A stretch of DNA of 64,000 nucleotides from NCBI RefSeq assembly GCF_012849095.1, contig NZ_CP051680.1, forward strand, positions 1,922,001 through 1,986,000, given 5' to 3'. The position numbers and the translations under genes are program-made. Position 1 is the first letter of the stretch. Every line of letters starts with the position of its first letter. This DNA is from Cohnella herbarum (GTDB taxonomy: Bacteria; Bacillota; Bacilli; Paenibacillales; Paenibacillaceae). The notes beneath the pieces are model-generated. The model saw nothing but the letters and a program-made list of their open reading frames with translations. It did no database searches and was not told where the DNA came from. Positions 17,494-27,099 of the stretch are shown here, one piece after another.

Positions 17494-17568
17494 TTCACAC
17501 CACCTCCCGAAAGTTATTTCAATTTCACTCCGTTCACAAAAGGTCAGCTGATTCGGGCCGAGTGTTCT

Positions 17569-18149
17569 CTACACTTCAATTATGCCTTGTACTTCATAGG
17601 GGTAATCAATTTGTTTTTTGATGATTTCAGCCGCTTCCTTATTTACAAAAAGTTCAACTATGTATAATGCCAGATCTATTGAAGTTGATACCCCTCCAGC
17701 CGTTATTATGTTCCCGTCTTTAATTATTCTTGTTTTAACGACTTCTTTACAATAGGGCTCCAGCAGCTCATATGCATTGGGATGTGTTGTTGCTTTCGTA
17801 TGCTTTAGAAATCCCGCAGCTCCTAGTAATAAAGACCCCGTACAAACGGATACAAGGTATTCGACATTCGCAGCTTGTTTAAGCCAAGTAATAAATTCAT
17901 CATCGAATCTAAGCTTTCTTGTCCCCATCCCCCGGGAACAAAGATGAGATCATAATTTGATAGATCAGGCTTGATCTTGTTCACTTTAATCGTTAATCCT
18001 AATTCATCGGTTATTTCTTCTGTCATTCCACAAAAATCCCATGTTGTCCCCTTACCTTCTTCGAACAAATTCAAACGATATATCACATCGTAAAATCCTA
18101 TCAAGTCTAAAAATGTGATCCCGTCAAAAGCAATAAGCCCAATCTTCAT
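17569..18149 (-). pseudogene. DJ-1/PfpI-family protein, frameshifted
   Basis: Two overlapping frames form one gene. The first (from 18149) reads MKIGLIAFDGITFLDLIGFY through NYDLIFVPGG. The second continues MGTRKLRFDDEFITWLKQAA and holds the nucleophile elbow LVSVCTGSLLLGAAGFL and ITAGGVSTSIDLALYIVE. The join is at a run of five G near 17931 where one G appears to be missing. Restored length is about 193 residues, typical of AraC-less DJ-1/PfpI proteins. It is either a young pseudogene or a base-calling error in the G run. Confidence 0.82.
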
Positions 18150-18594
18150 ATAAATCCCCCTAGATTAACGCGCTAAAAATAACGTTGAAACATGCATACC
18201 TGTGGGCAAACATTTCCCTCACCCTCAATTAATGAGGAAGGTAAATTTGAAAGAATGTAATGATTGTCTCTAAATTATAATAATCCTTTTATTTGATTAG
18301 TGAGATTCTCATTAGATGCCTTGATTTCGTATATCTCTAATACTACTTTGGAATCTTCTATTCGTCCAAATGGTACTGTAGCTCATTCATTTCCAATGGG
18401 TGAAAGAAAAAGTAATTTTGTTGGGCATCGCAAATATTGGACTAACTTCGTTTTTATTACTATGACACCCAAGTAAAACAGAAATAAAAGTACTGTTAAG
18501 CAAGCTGACTTCATACGGTCACCGCCGTTTGTCGAATACCAATTAGACAATATCCATTAGATGGAAGTTTAGTTTTTTGCGCTGCTTGGAACTA
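18150..18594. other. Intergenic region with a possible coding relic
   Basis: 445 bp without an intact gene. On the minus strand, between about 18390 and 18285, there is a 34-codon open stretch (ATVPFGRIEDSKVVLEIYEI, then ending in KGLL and a stop) that reads like a C-terminal gene remnant, cut off upstream by a stop. Nothing else is recognised. Confidence 0.35.
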
Positions 18595-19155
18595 TTATCT
18601 GATTTTCGCATAAATGCATGTATCTCTTAATTGGTTGCCTTTTACGGATCTATCCTCGTTTCTTAAGATACCTTCTAATGAAAAACCTGATCTTACGGCC
18701 ACTGCTTTACTCTTTGCATTTAAATTGTCACACCGTATTTCTAGTCTTCGTGCCTTTAACTCATTAAATGCGAAATCGGAAATCCCTTGTACGGCTTCGG
18801 TCATATACCCTTTGCCGCTATATCGAGTATCTATCCAATATCCAATCTCGAATTTCGGTAAACCCCAGTTAGGGTTATGTAACCCGAATGATCCAATAAA
18901 CTGATTTGTTTCCTTAAGGAATATTAAGAGTCGTAAATCCTCTCTTTTGATAAATCTAATATGTGCTTCTCTAATATTTACTTCTGTATTTTGTTCCGAC
19001 TGCTCGCCTTGAGCAAACGGTAGCCATTCCTTGAACTCATGAATTGATTCTTGTATCGCATTATAAACAATACGTCCATCCCCTGGCATCGGCATTCTTA
19101 TGAGTAATCTGTCCGTATGAAATTGACTTGGAAAATCTAATAATAATGGATTCAA
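18595..19155 (-). CDS. GNAT N-acetyltransferase, RimJ/RimL type
   Basis: 186 residues. The N-terminal TDRLLIRMPMPGDG, the acetyl-CoA motif SGKGYM at residues 113-118 after FEIGYWIDTRY, and LEIRCDNLNAKSKAVAVRSG are characteristic of the ribosomal-protein acetyltransferase group (RimJ/RimL, YdaF). It probably acetylates a protein N-terminus or a small amine. The start is TTG behind GGAGTG. Confidence 0.87.
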   Translation of the reverse strand: MNPLLLDFPSQFHTDRLLIRMPMPGDGRIVYNAIQESIHEFKEWLPFAQGEQSEQNTEVNIREAHIRFIKREDLRLLIFLKETNQFIGSFGLHNPNWGLPKFEIGYWIDTRYSGKGYMTEAVQGISDFAFNELKARRLEIRCDNLNAKSKAVAVRSGFSLEGILRNEDRSVKGNQLRDTCIYAKIR

Positions 19156-19275
19156 AACGTATCACTCCAGTTTCTACCTGATTTTTGATCTTATTAATAA
19201 GTATGAAAATTCTAGCCCAAATTACAATAGTGAATTTATTGAAAAATAAGGAATTATTCTTTAGAACCGGGCGAT

Positions 19276-19322
19276 AAAAAAGAACGATTCTTAAACCGAC
19301 GCGTTCGCCGATCCAAGAATCG
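19276..19322 (-). terminator. Rho-independent terminator after the SLH/GLUG surface protein
   Basis: On the minus strand CGATTCTT pairs with AAGAATCG, with an inner CGGCG/CGTCG stem, and is followed by a T-rich tract (TTCTTTTTTA). It begins 12 bp after the stop codon at 19335. Confidence 0.75.
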
Positions 19323-19334
19323 CCCTTTCATTGC

Positions 19335-22300
19335 TTACTCGTTCTTTGCGTCCAATAACTTCAATAAAACGGTTACGGCTTCGGCCCTCGTCGCCTCGGC
19401 AGCGGGATCGAATTGCCCGGACGGCTTGCCTTTCATAATGTCCTTGCCTTGAATAGCCGCAATCGCGCCCTTCGCCCATGAGGGTATGGCTTGGTCATCC
19501 GTGAAGACCGTTAACGAACCGGCCTTCTGCGACAGACCTAAGACATTGGCGACTATCTTCGCCATCTCGGCCCGGGTAATGGCCGAGCCCGGACGGAAGG
19601 TTCCATCCTGATAGCCATTAATATAACCCGCTTGCGCCGCGAGTGCCACGGCTTTTTTCGCCCAATCCCCGATCTTCACCGCATCCGTGAACGGCAACTC
19701 GACTCCCTCGTCCGTTCGCTTCAAGGCATTCATTAACATCACTGCGAACTCCGCGCGCGTGATGATCCGGTTAGGCTTAAACGAGCCGTCCGAGTAGCCC
19801 GAGACAATTCCCGCTTTTAATGCTTGTACGATATTCGCTTCTGCCCAGTGCCCGGCGATATCGTGAAAATTCGTAGAAGGCTCGTTTTCCTTCGTTGGCT
19901 CGGCAGGACGTTGAACCGCGAAGACGGCGTACTTTGCCAAGGAATTCACTCGCACGGAAATGCGATCTCCGGTTATCTTACTGTCCGCCACCTCCACCCA
20001 AGCTTTCTTTATCTCATCATATGAAAATATGGCGGGAGCTTGTCCTTCCAGCAGGTTTGCGGAATTGTACTTGATCGTAACCGTAACGGGATTCTTAAAA
20101 TGATCCGGGAAGTTCTTGAGAACTTCGAATATCGCGCTTAAGAGTACCTCTTGATTTGAAAGCAGCTTCAACGGTTCCGTTAACTTGTCAATCGTGATGA
20201 TGACTTCTTTATCCGTAGCGTTAGCTGGTACGGTTACTGTGATCTCATCTAGAAAGCTCAGCACTCCGGCTTTGCCGGCTGGAAGTGTCAGTTTGTTGAT
20301 AAATGTCGCGGGGCCTACTGCACCTCCGCTATTTCCCGTACTAGAAGGCGACGCCGCGTTTACCGTTACGGTGTACGTCACTTGAGTCGTGCCATTTTGT
20401 GCGGTGACGATGACTTTATAGCCGGAAGCCAATCCCGTCGCTACAGTCACACCATCCGCTTCATACACCTCAAACGTAGCTCCAACCACTGGTGTGATCG
20501 CCGCTTTGAACGTTGCCAACGTCGTACCATACGGAACTCCTGTGATCGTCTCGCTCACGGTTCCGCCCGTGCTCACCGTTCCGATCGTCGACGTCAGCGT
20601 CGCATCCGTGCTCGGTGGCGCCGCGTTTACCGTGACCGTGTACGTCACTTGAGTCGTGCCATTTTGTGCGGTGACGATAACTTTATGGCCGGAGGCCAAT
20701 CCCGTAGCCACTGTCACTCCGTCCGCCTCATAGACTTCGAACGTCGCTCCAACCGCTGGCGTGATCGCCGCTTTGATTGTCGCCAACGACGTACCATACG
20801 GCACGTTTGTTATCGTCTCGCTCACGGTTCCGCCCGTGCTCACCGTTCCGATCGTCGACGTCAGCGTCGCATCCGTGCTCGCGGGCGCCGCACTTACCGT
20901 GACCGTGTATATCACTTGCGTCGTGCCATCTTGCGCGGTGACGATGACTTTATTGCCGGAAGCCAATCCCGTTGCCACTGTCACACCGTCCGCCTCATAG
21001 ACTTCGAACGTAGCTCCAACCGCTGGCGTGATCGCGGCTTTGATTGTCGCCAACGACGTACCATACGGCACGTTTGTTATCGTCTCGCTCACGGTTCCGC
21101 CTACGCTCACCGTTCCGATCGTAGACGTCATCGTCGCATCGTTGTTTGGTGGAGCCGCGCTTACCGTGACAGTGTACGTCACTTGAGTCGTGCCATTTTG
21201 TGCGGTGACGATAACTTTATAGCCGGAGGCCAATACTGCTGCCACTGTCACTCCGTCCGCCTCATAGACCACGAACGTCGATCCAGCTGCTGACGTTATC
21301 GCCGCTTTGAACGCTGCCAATGTCGTACCATATGGAACTCCTGTGATCGTCTCGCTCACGGTTCCGCCCGTGCTCACCGTTCCGATCGTCGACGTCAGCG
21401 TCGCATCCGTGCTCGGCGGCGCCACGTTTACCGTGACGGTGTACGTTACTTGAGTCGTGCCATTTTGTGCGGTGACGATAACTTTATAGCCGGAAGCTAG
21501 GGTCGCTGCTACAGTCACTCCATCGGCTTCATACACCTCGAACGTCGCCCCAACTGCTGGCGTGATTGCAGCCTTGAAAACCGCCAACGTGGTACTATGC
21601 GGAACACCAGTGATTGTCTCACTCGCCGTGCCGCCCGTGCTCACCGTTCCGATCGTCGACGTCAGCGTCGCATCCGTGCTCGCGGGCGCCGCACTTACCG
21701 TGACCGTGTATATCACTTGCGTCGTGCCATCTTGCGCGGTGACGATGACTTTATAGCCGGAAGCCAATCCCGTTGCCACTGTCACACCGTCCGCCTCATA
21801 GACTTCGAACGTAGCTCCAACCGCTGGCGTGATCGCCGCTTTGATTGTCGCCAACGACGTACCATACGGAACGCCAGTGATTGTCTCACTCGTCGTGCCT
21901 CCAACGCTCACCGTTCCAATCGTCGAATTCAACGTCGCATCGTTGCTTAATGAAATCGCGTTCCATTGCGCATACAGCGTCGTATCCATCTTTACTTTAA
22001 GGTTATCGCCCGCAACGTACGCCGCCCCGCTGCCGTCGGCTTTATCGTTCCATCCCGCGAACGTATACCCCGTTTTGACGAGATCCAGCTCGCCCGATAC
22101 GATCGCTGCAGTGACTGGGACGTAGGATTCGCTAGCCGGTGCCGAACCGCCGTTACTGCCGTTATCCTCGTATTTCAGTTCGACAAGACTGGACCTTAAA
22201 TACGGGTATCCTCCGTTCATACCGGGATCAATTCCCCATACGGAGACAAAATCCCACGCATTGGGGACGTCAGCTTCGTAAGAACTCTGACTTTGCATCT

Positions 22301-23984
22301 GGCTGCTGTTTTGACCCGTGCCCCAGATAGATGTGCTATGGCCGCTAGTATCTATATCGTAAAAGCTATTGACGAACGTAGCGAAGTTGCCGCTCCCGAC
22401 CAAACCGCCTACGTCCGTGCTTCCCGTGACTTCTCCCTTCGAGTAACTTTTCTGAATCAGTCCCGAACCGTTCTCCCCGGCCAAACCGCCTACGAAGGAG
22501 CCACCGCTCACCTTCCCGGAAGCGTAACTATCGTAAATATTCCCCCAAGCGTTATAGCCGGCAAAACCTCCGATAATCTGATTATCGAGACCGCCTCCTT
22601 CCACGTCCCCGACGGCAAAACTCCGATGGATAGCTCCTCCCAAATAATTCGTATTTTCTCCGATGAACCCCCCGATCGCATAATTGCCCCGCACCTTGCC
22701 CGTAGCGTAACTATCTTGAATTATCCCGTAGGTATTTGCTCCGACGAGTCCTCCGGCATACAAGCCGCTTTCGCCGGAAATCTGACTTGCGTTAATATTG
22801 CCCAGAGCGAAGCTATTGCTGATCAATCCGTTCTCCATGTTAAGTCCGACCAAACCGCCCACGTAAAAGCCATTCTCCCCCCCGTCCACGTCGCCTGCAG
22901 CGTAGCTATCGCGGATTTCTCCTCCGATTCCTACGAAGGAATTCACGCCTGCCAAACCACCCATATTATCGATGTCGGCTTGTCCGGATACCGAGCCCAG
23001 AGCGTAGCTGGACAAAATCTTCCCGTCGTTGTTATAGCCGACCAAACCGCCGATGGAAGTGCCGTCCGCGGTTCCATAGACGTCTCCCGTCGCATAGCTG
23101 TCGCTAAGGGTCACTTTAATCTGCGTGCCGGTTAATCCCCCGACATCCATATTCCCCGTAACATTCCCGGAAGCATGGCTTTGTTCGATTACCCCTTCGT
23201 CAATCCGACCGATCAGCCCGCCTACTTCATTGGTGCCGACGACGTCTCCGGAAGCATGACTGCGACGGACCTCGGTCTCCTCGGCGTATCCGATCAAACC
23301 TCCTACGTTTCTATCCCCGTTCACGTCGCCCGTCGCATAGCTGTCGGTGATCGTCCCCACTTGATCCCCGACCAGCCCGCCTATGTTTCTTACTCCGGTG
23401 ACGTTTACGGAAGCGTTGCTGTTAAGAATCGTTCCCTCGTAATTCTGGCCGACCAGTCCGCCGACGTAATCGCCTGCCTCGATCTCCCCGGTCACCGAGA
23501 CGTTCTCGATCGTCCCTTGGTAGTTCGCTCCAGCAAGTCCGCCCGCAAGTGAATCCGGGACGATAATGGAGACGTCGGTCAAATTGAGGTTTCCGATCCA
23601 GCTTCCGGAATCCATCAATCCGAAAAGTCCAAACCCTGCCAAGTCCCGGCTCGTTAGCCCGCTGATCGTATGGTCGTTCCCGTCGAAGTGGCCGCCAAAT
23701 AGAAAATCGCTATCTCCGATTGAAACCCAACTCGCATATCCACTCAGGTCGATGTCGGCGATAACCTTAAAATACGTGCCCGCTTCCAAATATTCGCCCC
23801 GTACTTTGTCCAACTGATTTGCCGTACCGATCAGATACGGATCGGCCGACGTCCCGGTTCCACCCGCGAAGTCGCCACCCGCTGCGTAAGCTTTACCCCC
23901 TCCGATTCCTCCTCCGAGCACCTCGCCGAACAACAGCATTATTGCAAATAACCAGATTCTCGCTTTTCTTTCCACCTTAAACAT
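19335..23984 (-). CDS. Large secreted S-layer-homology protein with GLUG repeats and six tandem beta repeats
   Basis: 1549 residues from ATG at 23984, behind AGGGGAG. Order: a signal peptide ending near KAYAAG; 14 GLUG-type modules (GGLVGxN... DSYATGDV) to about residue 570; one InlB B-repeat-like piece ending TTLYAQWNA; six near-identical 89-residue repeats (STDATLTSTIGTVS to YTVTV); a spacer domain with KFDPVTVTIK-like strands; and three SLH domains (HWAEANIVQAL, ITRAEFAVMLM; DWAKKAVALA; SWAKGAIAA, ATRAEAVTVLL). SLH domains bind pyruvylated wall polymer, so it should be displayed on the surface, possibly as an adhesin. Long antisense frames over the repeats are shadows. Confidence 0.9.
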   Translation of the reverse strand: MFKVERKARIWLFAIMLLFGEVLGGGIGGGKAYAAGGDFAGGTGTSADPYLIGTANQLDKVRGEYLEAGTYFKVIADIDLSGYASWVSIGDSDFLFGGHFDGNDHTISGLTSRDLAGFGLFGLMDSGSWIGNLNLTDVSIIVPDSLAGGLAGANYQGTIENVSVTGEIEAGDYVGGLVGQNYEGTILNSNASVNVTGVRNIGGLVGDQVGTITDSYATGDVNGDRNVGGLIGYAEETEVRRSHASGDVVGTNEVGGLIGRIDEGVIEQSHASGNVTGNMDVGGLTGTQIKVTLSDSYATGDVYGTADGTSIGGLVGYNNDGKILSSYALGSVSGQADIDNMGGLAGVNSFVGIGGEIRDSYAAGDVDGGENGFYVGGLVGLNMENGLISNSFALGNINASQISGESGLYAGGLVGANTYGIIQDSYATGKVRGNYAIGGFIGENTNYLGGAIHRSFAVGDVEGGGLDNQIIGGFAGYNAWGNIYDSYASGKVSGGSFVGGLAGENGSGLIQKSYSKGEVTGSTDVGGLVGSGNFATFVNSFYDIDTSGHSTSIWGTGQNSSQMQSQSSYEADVPNAWDFVSVWGIDPGMNGGYPYLRSSLVELKYEDNGSNGGSAPASESYVPVTAAIVSGELDLVKTGYTFAGWNDKADGSGAAYVAGDNLKVKMDTTLYAQWNAISLSNDATLNSTIGTVSVGGTTSETITGVPYGTSLATIKAAITPAVGATFEVYEADGVTVATGLASGYKVIVTAQDGTTQVIYTVTVSAAPASTDATLTSTIGTVSTGGTASETITGVPHSTTLAVFKAAITPAVGATFEVYEADGVTVAATLASGYKVIVTAQNGTTQVTYTVTVNVAPPSTDATLTSTIGTVSTGGTVSETITGVPYGTTLAAFKAAITSAAGSTFVVYEADGVTVAAVLASGYKVIVTAQNGTTQVTYTVTVSAAPPNNDATMTSTIGTVSVGGTVSETITNVPYGTSLATIKAAITPAVGATFEVYEADGVTVATGLASGNKVIVTAQDGTTQVIYTVTVSAAPASTDATLTSTIGTVSTGGTVSETITNVPYGTSLATIKAAITPAVGATFEVYEADGVTVATGLASGHKVIVTAQNGTTQVTYTVTVNAAPPSTDATLTSTIGTVSTGGTVSETITGVPYGTTLATFKAAITPVVGATFEVYEADGVTVATGLASGYKVIVTAQNGTTQVTYTVTVNAASPSSTGNSGGAVGPATFINKLTLPAGKAGVLSFLDEITVTVPANATDKEVIITIDKLTEPLKLLSNQEVLLSAIFEVLKNFPDHFKNPVTVTIKYNSANLLEGQAPAIFSYDEIKKAWVEVADSKITGDRISVRVNSLAKYAVFAVQRPAEPTKENEPSTNFHDIAGHWAEANIVQALKAGIVSGYSDGSFKPNRIITRAEFAVMLMNALKRTDEGVELPFTDAVKIGDWAKKAVALAAQAGYINGYQDGTFRPGSAITRAEMAKIVANVLGLSQKAGSLTVFTDDQAIPSWAKGAIAAIQGKDIMKGKPSGQFDPAAEATRAEAVTVLLKLLDAKNE
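20354..21955 (-). repeat. Six tandem 267-bp coding repeats
   Basis: Six copies of an 89-codon unit lie end to end inside the SLH protein gene. Copies keep long identical stretches at the DNA level, for example the segments that encode TFEVYEADGVTVA and KVIVTAQ, so the array is prone to unequal recombination and copy-number change. Two copies carry GVPYGTT, others NVPYGTS, in an alternating pattern that suggests past duplication of pairs. Confidence 0.85.
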
Positions 23985-24087
23985 CCCCGTATTCTCCCCT
24001 CGATACAATGATTCCCATCATTATCCATGTAGTCATTATATTGAAAGCGAATAAAAGAATAATAAAAGGATCGGCCATACAAACGAC

Positions 24088-24121
24088 AAAAACCGCAAAG
24101 CACCAAGGCTTTACGGTTTTT
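24088..24121 (-). terminator. Bidirectional rho-independent terminator
   Basis: AAAACCGCAAAGC and GCTTTACGGTTTT form a 13-base stem with one mismatch and a 6-base loop, flanked by A on one side and T on the other. It lies 49 bp downstream of the P-loop kinase gene, between that gene and the SLH protein gene. Confidence 0.75.
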
Positions 24122-24169
24122 CGGTTAGTCCATTTTTTTTTGAAAATTCGTCTTGTATCGTTTTGGGCT

Positions 24170-24700
24170 TCAACTAAAAAGATATTTATCATTCTTTAAG
24201 ATCTCTTCAATAATTTCAGATAATTGCTCTACTCGATATTGATGCGTATACAGCTTATTCTTATCCATTAATTCCGTGTCATTATCAAACTCCTCCAGTA
24301 GAATCAGACTTCGTTCCCCCATTTGTTCACCTTCCGGTCTTAAACGATCCCTGAACTTGATCGTTTCTTTATCAACCATAAGTACGACATAAACAATACG
24401 TACTTCCCTATTACGTAATTGTTGCGACAGCCATTTTACTTCATTGGGAAAAGCTACGTAATCAATGACTACATTGTATTCATAGTCTAATAAATTCTTC
24501 GTCAAGCTTGAGATATTGTTCCACGTCAAGTCTAAGGTATCCTGATCCAGCCAAGGCATACCTCTCCCATTCACCGGTATGTGACTAACATCGTCTCCGG
24601 AAATATAAGCACTTTTATTTAGTTGTTGAACAAGTCTTTGAGATGTTGTCGACTTCCCGACGCCCGCAGGTCCAGAGATAATATAGACTGTATTTTTCAT
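24170..24700 (-). CDS. P-loop kinase-like NTPase (AAA_33/zeta-toxin-like)
   Basis: 176 residues. The Walker A motif GPAGVGKST is at residues 10-18. A Walker B-like NVVIDYVAF sits at about 78, and RDRLRPEGEQMGER resembles the lid region of small kinases. The family includes shikimate, gluconate and nucleoside kinases, phosphotransferases that inactivate antibiotics, and zeta toxins; this protein has no neighbouring antitoxin. The ATG follows AGAGGG. A terminator lies downstream. Confidence 0.8.
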   Translation of the reverse strand: MKNTVYIISGPAGVGKSTTSQRLVQQLNKSAYISGDDVSHIPVNGRGMPWLDQDTLDLTWNNISSLTKNLLDYEYNVVIDYVAFPNEVKWLSQQLRNREVRIVYVVLMVDKETIKFRDRLRPEGEQMGERSLILLEEFDNDTELMDKNKLYTHQYRVEQLSEIIEEILKNDKYLFS

Positions 24701-24732
24701 TTTATCCCTCTTAGTTTGAAGTTACTTTCTTG

Positions 24733-25239
24733 TTATCTGTTTGGTTTGGCGTGCTCGAATTCACTCTCAAAATAGTGTTTCTCGGTTTTCCCTATTGATA
24801 TGTTATTGTCTTTGTCCCATATTGAACTGATTTCAAAGGTTCCTTGTTTGAAAAATAGTGGAAATCTGCTCTTAAACCAGTCTTGCATGGGTAATTCTAT
24901 TGCCTTCTCTCTATCGATCCAAAGTAATTCTCCTTCGGGTGGGTTATCTAATAGTTGCCCTTCAAAAGAGGTTGCTAAATAATTAAAAACCATCGATCTC
25001 AATCCTGTTTTTGGTTCACAGTATTCCGCTAATCCTTTATAAACAATATCTGTAACAATTAAGCCTGTTTCTTCTCTTACTTCACGTATAGCGCCATCCA
25101 CTATACTTTCTGGATAATCAACTTTGCCTCCGGGAGCGATGTAACCTGGAAAGCCTAATTTATCGGGCCGATTAATTAAAAGAACTTTATCCTCTCTCAA
25201 AATCATGCACATCGTAAAAAGTTGATGGTTCGGATTCAT
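24733..25239 (-). CDS. NUDIX hydrolase (MutT/8-oxo-dGTPase-like)
   Basis: 168 residues from ATG at 25239, because AGGAG is correctly spaced there; the frame extends 24 codons upstream into the stop region of the preceding gene. The Nudix box starts GGKVDYPESIVDGAIREV at residue 38 and ends REETGL. The N-terminal MCMILREDKVLLINRP resembles small MutT-type enzymes that clear oxidised nucleotides. The kinase gene follows after 32 bp. Confidence 0.87.
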   Translation of the reverse strand: MNPNHQLFTMCMILREDKVLLINRPDKLGFPGYIAPGGKVDYPESIVDGAIREVREETGLIVTDIVYKGLAEYCEPKTGLRSMVFNYLATSFEGQLLDNPPEGELLWIDREKAIELPMQDWFKSRFPLFFKQGTFEISSIWDKDNNISIGKTEKHYFESEFEHAKPNR

Positions 25240-25307
25240 ATGAAAATCTCCTAGTAGATGTTTTGTGTGTTTTGTTTTAGATCTCGGCTCGATTCCTTTG
25301 TGTTTAT

Positions 25308-26657
25308 TCAATCACAAAAATCGGTCACTTTACAAAGCCAGACCATATGAGCCGTATCTTCTCCCCAATAGTTCTGTGCCACTCGATAGGGTACACCGAA
25401 TTTTCTCAACCATCTTTTCTGAGCATCCTTATATCCGCTGTCCAGGCAAAACCGATCAATTCCTTGCTTCTCAAGATAGGTTACCATTGCCTTGATCAAG
25501 GCCGATCCCACACCTTGACCCTGATAACTCGGCAACACATATAAGCTACCTAGTTCACCAACGTCATCCAACTGATGGTTTGTGCATGCTCGAATATCAT
25601 CGCCGCAGGGTCCAAAGGAGATCACGCCGATTACTTCCTCGTTTCGCTTAGCACACATGAAGAAGATATCCGGTTCAGGTTGATCTAGCGATGCTTGAAG
25701 GACTTGCTTCTTATTCTCGATTTCATTCTGAATGTCATCTATTAATAAACCAAATCCGTCTTTTTCAAAGGCATCGGGAATTGTAATCTCATAGATCTGG
25801 AATACCGATTCCATATCGGACGGAGTGAGCATGCTTATTGTCAGATGATTAGTCTGATCTATCTTCTTGGGGCTCTTTGCAGTAAGCCTCCCTCTTAAAG
25901 TCGTTACGGCTTGTCCAACAATTAAAATACGCCCTTCCATAATCTTTAACTTCAGTAAACCTTCTCTTCTGGATATTTGAACGGCAACCAATTCATTTTT
26001 ATTGAGTTTACTTTGCCAATACGGCCCCAAGCAACAGTGCGCAGACCCTGTCACTGGATCCTCGTCTACCCCGATTGCTGGATAAAAGCATCTAGAAACA
26101 AAATCAATGCCCGTTCTATTAGATCTACTTGTTACAATAATGCCTCTGGACTTAACTGTTCTCCAAGTGACAAAATTCGGTTGGAGATTTCGAACGACCT
26201 CTTCGTCTTCTACTTCTACGATGTAATCGAGTCTGTTCTTGCCCACATATATATAGTTAATTCCCAATCCATCAATTAACTCGATTGGAGGAATGCTTTC
26301 GTGTTCGATCTCTAAAGGGAAATTCAATTGAATCCAATCACGATCTTTACTCGCGGTTAATAAGCCGCTCTTTGTGTTAAATCTGACTTCATTCTCTGCG
26401 AAATATTGCTCTTCCCATAAGATATGCGCGCTTGCGAGAGTGGCATGGCCACACAGATCCACTTCGGCTTCCGGTGTAAACCACCTTAATGTAAATTCCT
26501 CACCTTGCCTAAGAAGGAAAGCCGTCTCCGATAAGTTCATTTCGTTGGCAATATGCTGCATCGAATCTATCGATATTTCCGATTCCAAGATACATACGGC
26601 TGCCGGATTTCCTTTATAGGGGGTGTCTGTAAATGCGTCGACGATATAGATATTCAT
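25308..26657 (-). CDS. PhzF-family isomerase fused to a GNAT acetyltransferase
   Basis: 449 residues from ATG at 26657, after AAGGGAG. Residues 1 to about 275 are a PhzF/diaminopimelate-epimerase-fold protein: IYIVDAFTDTPYKGNPAAVC, catalytic Glu44 in NLSETAF, EVDLCGHATLASAH, and GVDEDPVTGSAHCCLGPYW. From about residue 285 a complete GNAT domain follows (LTISMLTPSDMESVFQIY, GELGSLYVLPSYQGQGVGS). The two domains are in one uninterrupted frame with a short linker. PhzF proteins isomerise small metabolites; the joined acetyltransferase suggests sequential or related action on one amine-bearing compound (inference). Confidence 0.85.
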   Translation of the reverse strand: MNIYIVDAFTDTPYKGNPAAVCILESEISIDSMQHIANEMNLSETAFLLRQGEEFTLRWFTPEAEVDLCGHATLASAHILWEEQYFAENEVRFNTKSGLLTASKDRDWIQLNFPLEIEHESIPPIELIDGLGINYIYVGKNRLDYIVEVEDEEVVRNLQPNFVTWRTVKSRGIIVTSRSNRTGIDFVSRCFYPAIGVDEDPVTGSAHCCLGPYWQSKLNKNELVAVQISRREGLLKLKIMEGRILIVGQAVTTLRGRLTAKSPKKIDQTNHLTISMLTPSDMESVFQIYEITIPDAFEKDGFGLLIDDIQNEIENKKQVLQASLDQPEPDIFFMCAKRNEEVIGVISFGPCGDDIRACTNHQLDDVGELGSLYVLPSYQGQGVGSALIKAMVTYLEKQGIDRFCLDSGYKDAQKRWLRKFGVPYRVAQNYWGEDTAHMVWLCKVTDFCD

Positions 26658-26746
26658 TGTGGTTGCTCCCTTAGAATTCCTCTTTTCTAGCATTCTCAAA
26701 TCGATGAATCCCGATTTATCACTCTTTCGTTTGCCCATCAGTTGGA

Positions 26747-27097
26747 TTACACATGAGCAAGAATATTGATTAGCTTGCCGAATGGATCGCGGACATAGAA
26801 ACGCCTAACACCCCAAGGCTCATTAATCGGTCCATATTCTATCGCAAACCCGGCATTTTTCATACGTTCAAGCACAGTATTGATATCATCGACTTCAATC
26901 GATAGATCCGGCACAGGGGTGTCTGAACCTCCTTGCGCGGCAAAACTAATCTGGATGCTCATCTCTTCGCTTGAACCGTAAGTTGCGATCCAACCATGAT
27001 CCATCAAAACATCGAGTTCGAGTATTTCATTATAAAAGCGCTTAGCAGCATTGATATCTTGCGTTTCTATGTTGGTAACGATTCGTTTGACCTTCAT
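26747..27097 (-). CDS. VOC (glyoxalase-like) protein
   Basis: 116 residues from ATG at 27097, which follows GGAGGTTAGAA. One VOC module: VKRIVTNIETQDINAAKRFY, LDVLMDHGWIATYG, then VRRFYVRDPFGKLINILAHV. The metal site is incomplete as judged by eye, as in the bleomycin-resistance-type binding proteins. It begins 2 bp after the broken P-loop gene upstream, so the two were probably an operon. Confidence 0.84.
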   Translation of the reverse strand: MKVKRIVTNIETQDINAAKRFYNEILELDVLMDHGWIATYGSSEEMSIQISFAAQGGSDTPVPDLSIEVDDINTVLERMKNAGFAIEYGPINEPWGVRRFYVRDPFGKLINILAHV

Positions 27098-27099
27098 TT

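Noticed and set aside
20382..21293. Long plus-strand open frame rich in Arg, over the tandem repeats
   Set aside because: It is antisense to the SLH protein repeats; its repetitive RSDRRRQRR-like content follows from the repeat DNA and there is no ribosome-binding site or known domain.
20354..21955. CRISPR-like regular repetition
   Set aside because: The 267-bp repeats are in-frame protein repeats without spacers.
22293..23135. 280-codon plus-strand frame
   Set aside because: Antisense shadow of the GLUG-repeat region, which has a clear signal peptide, repeats and SLH domains on the other strand.
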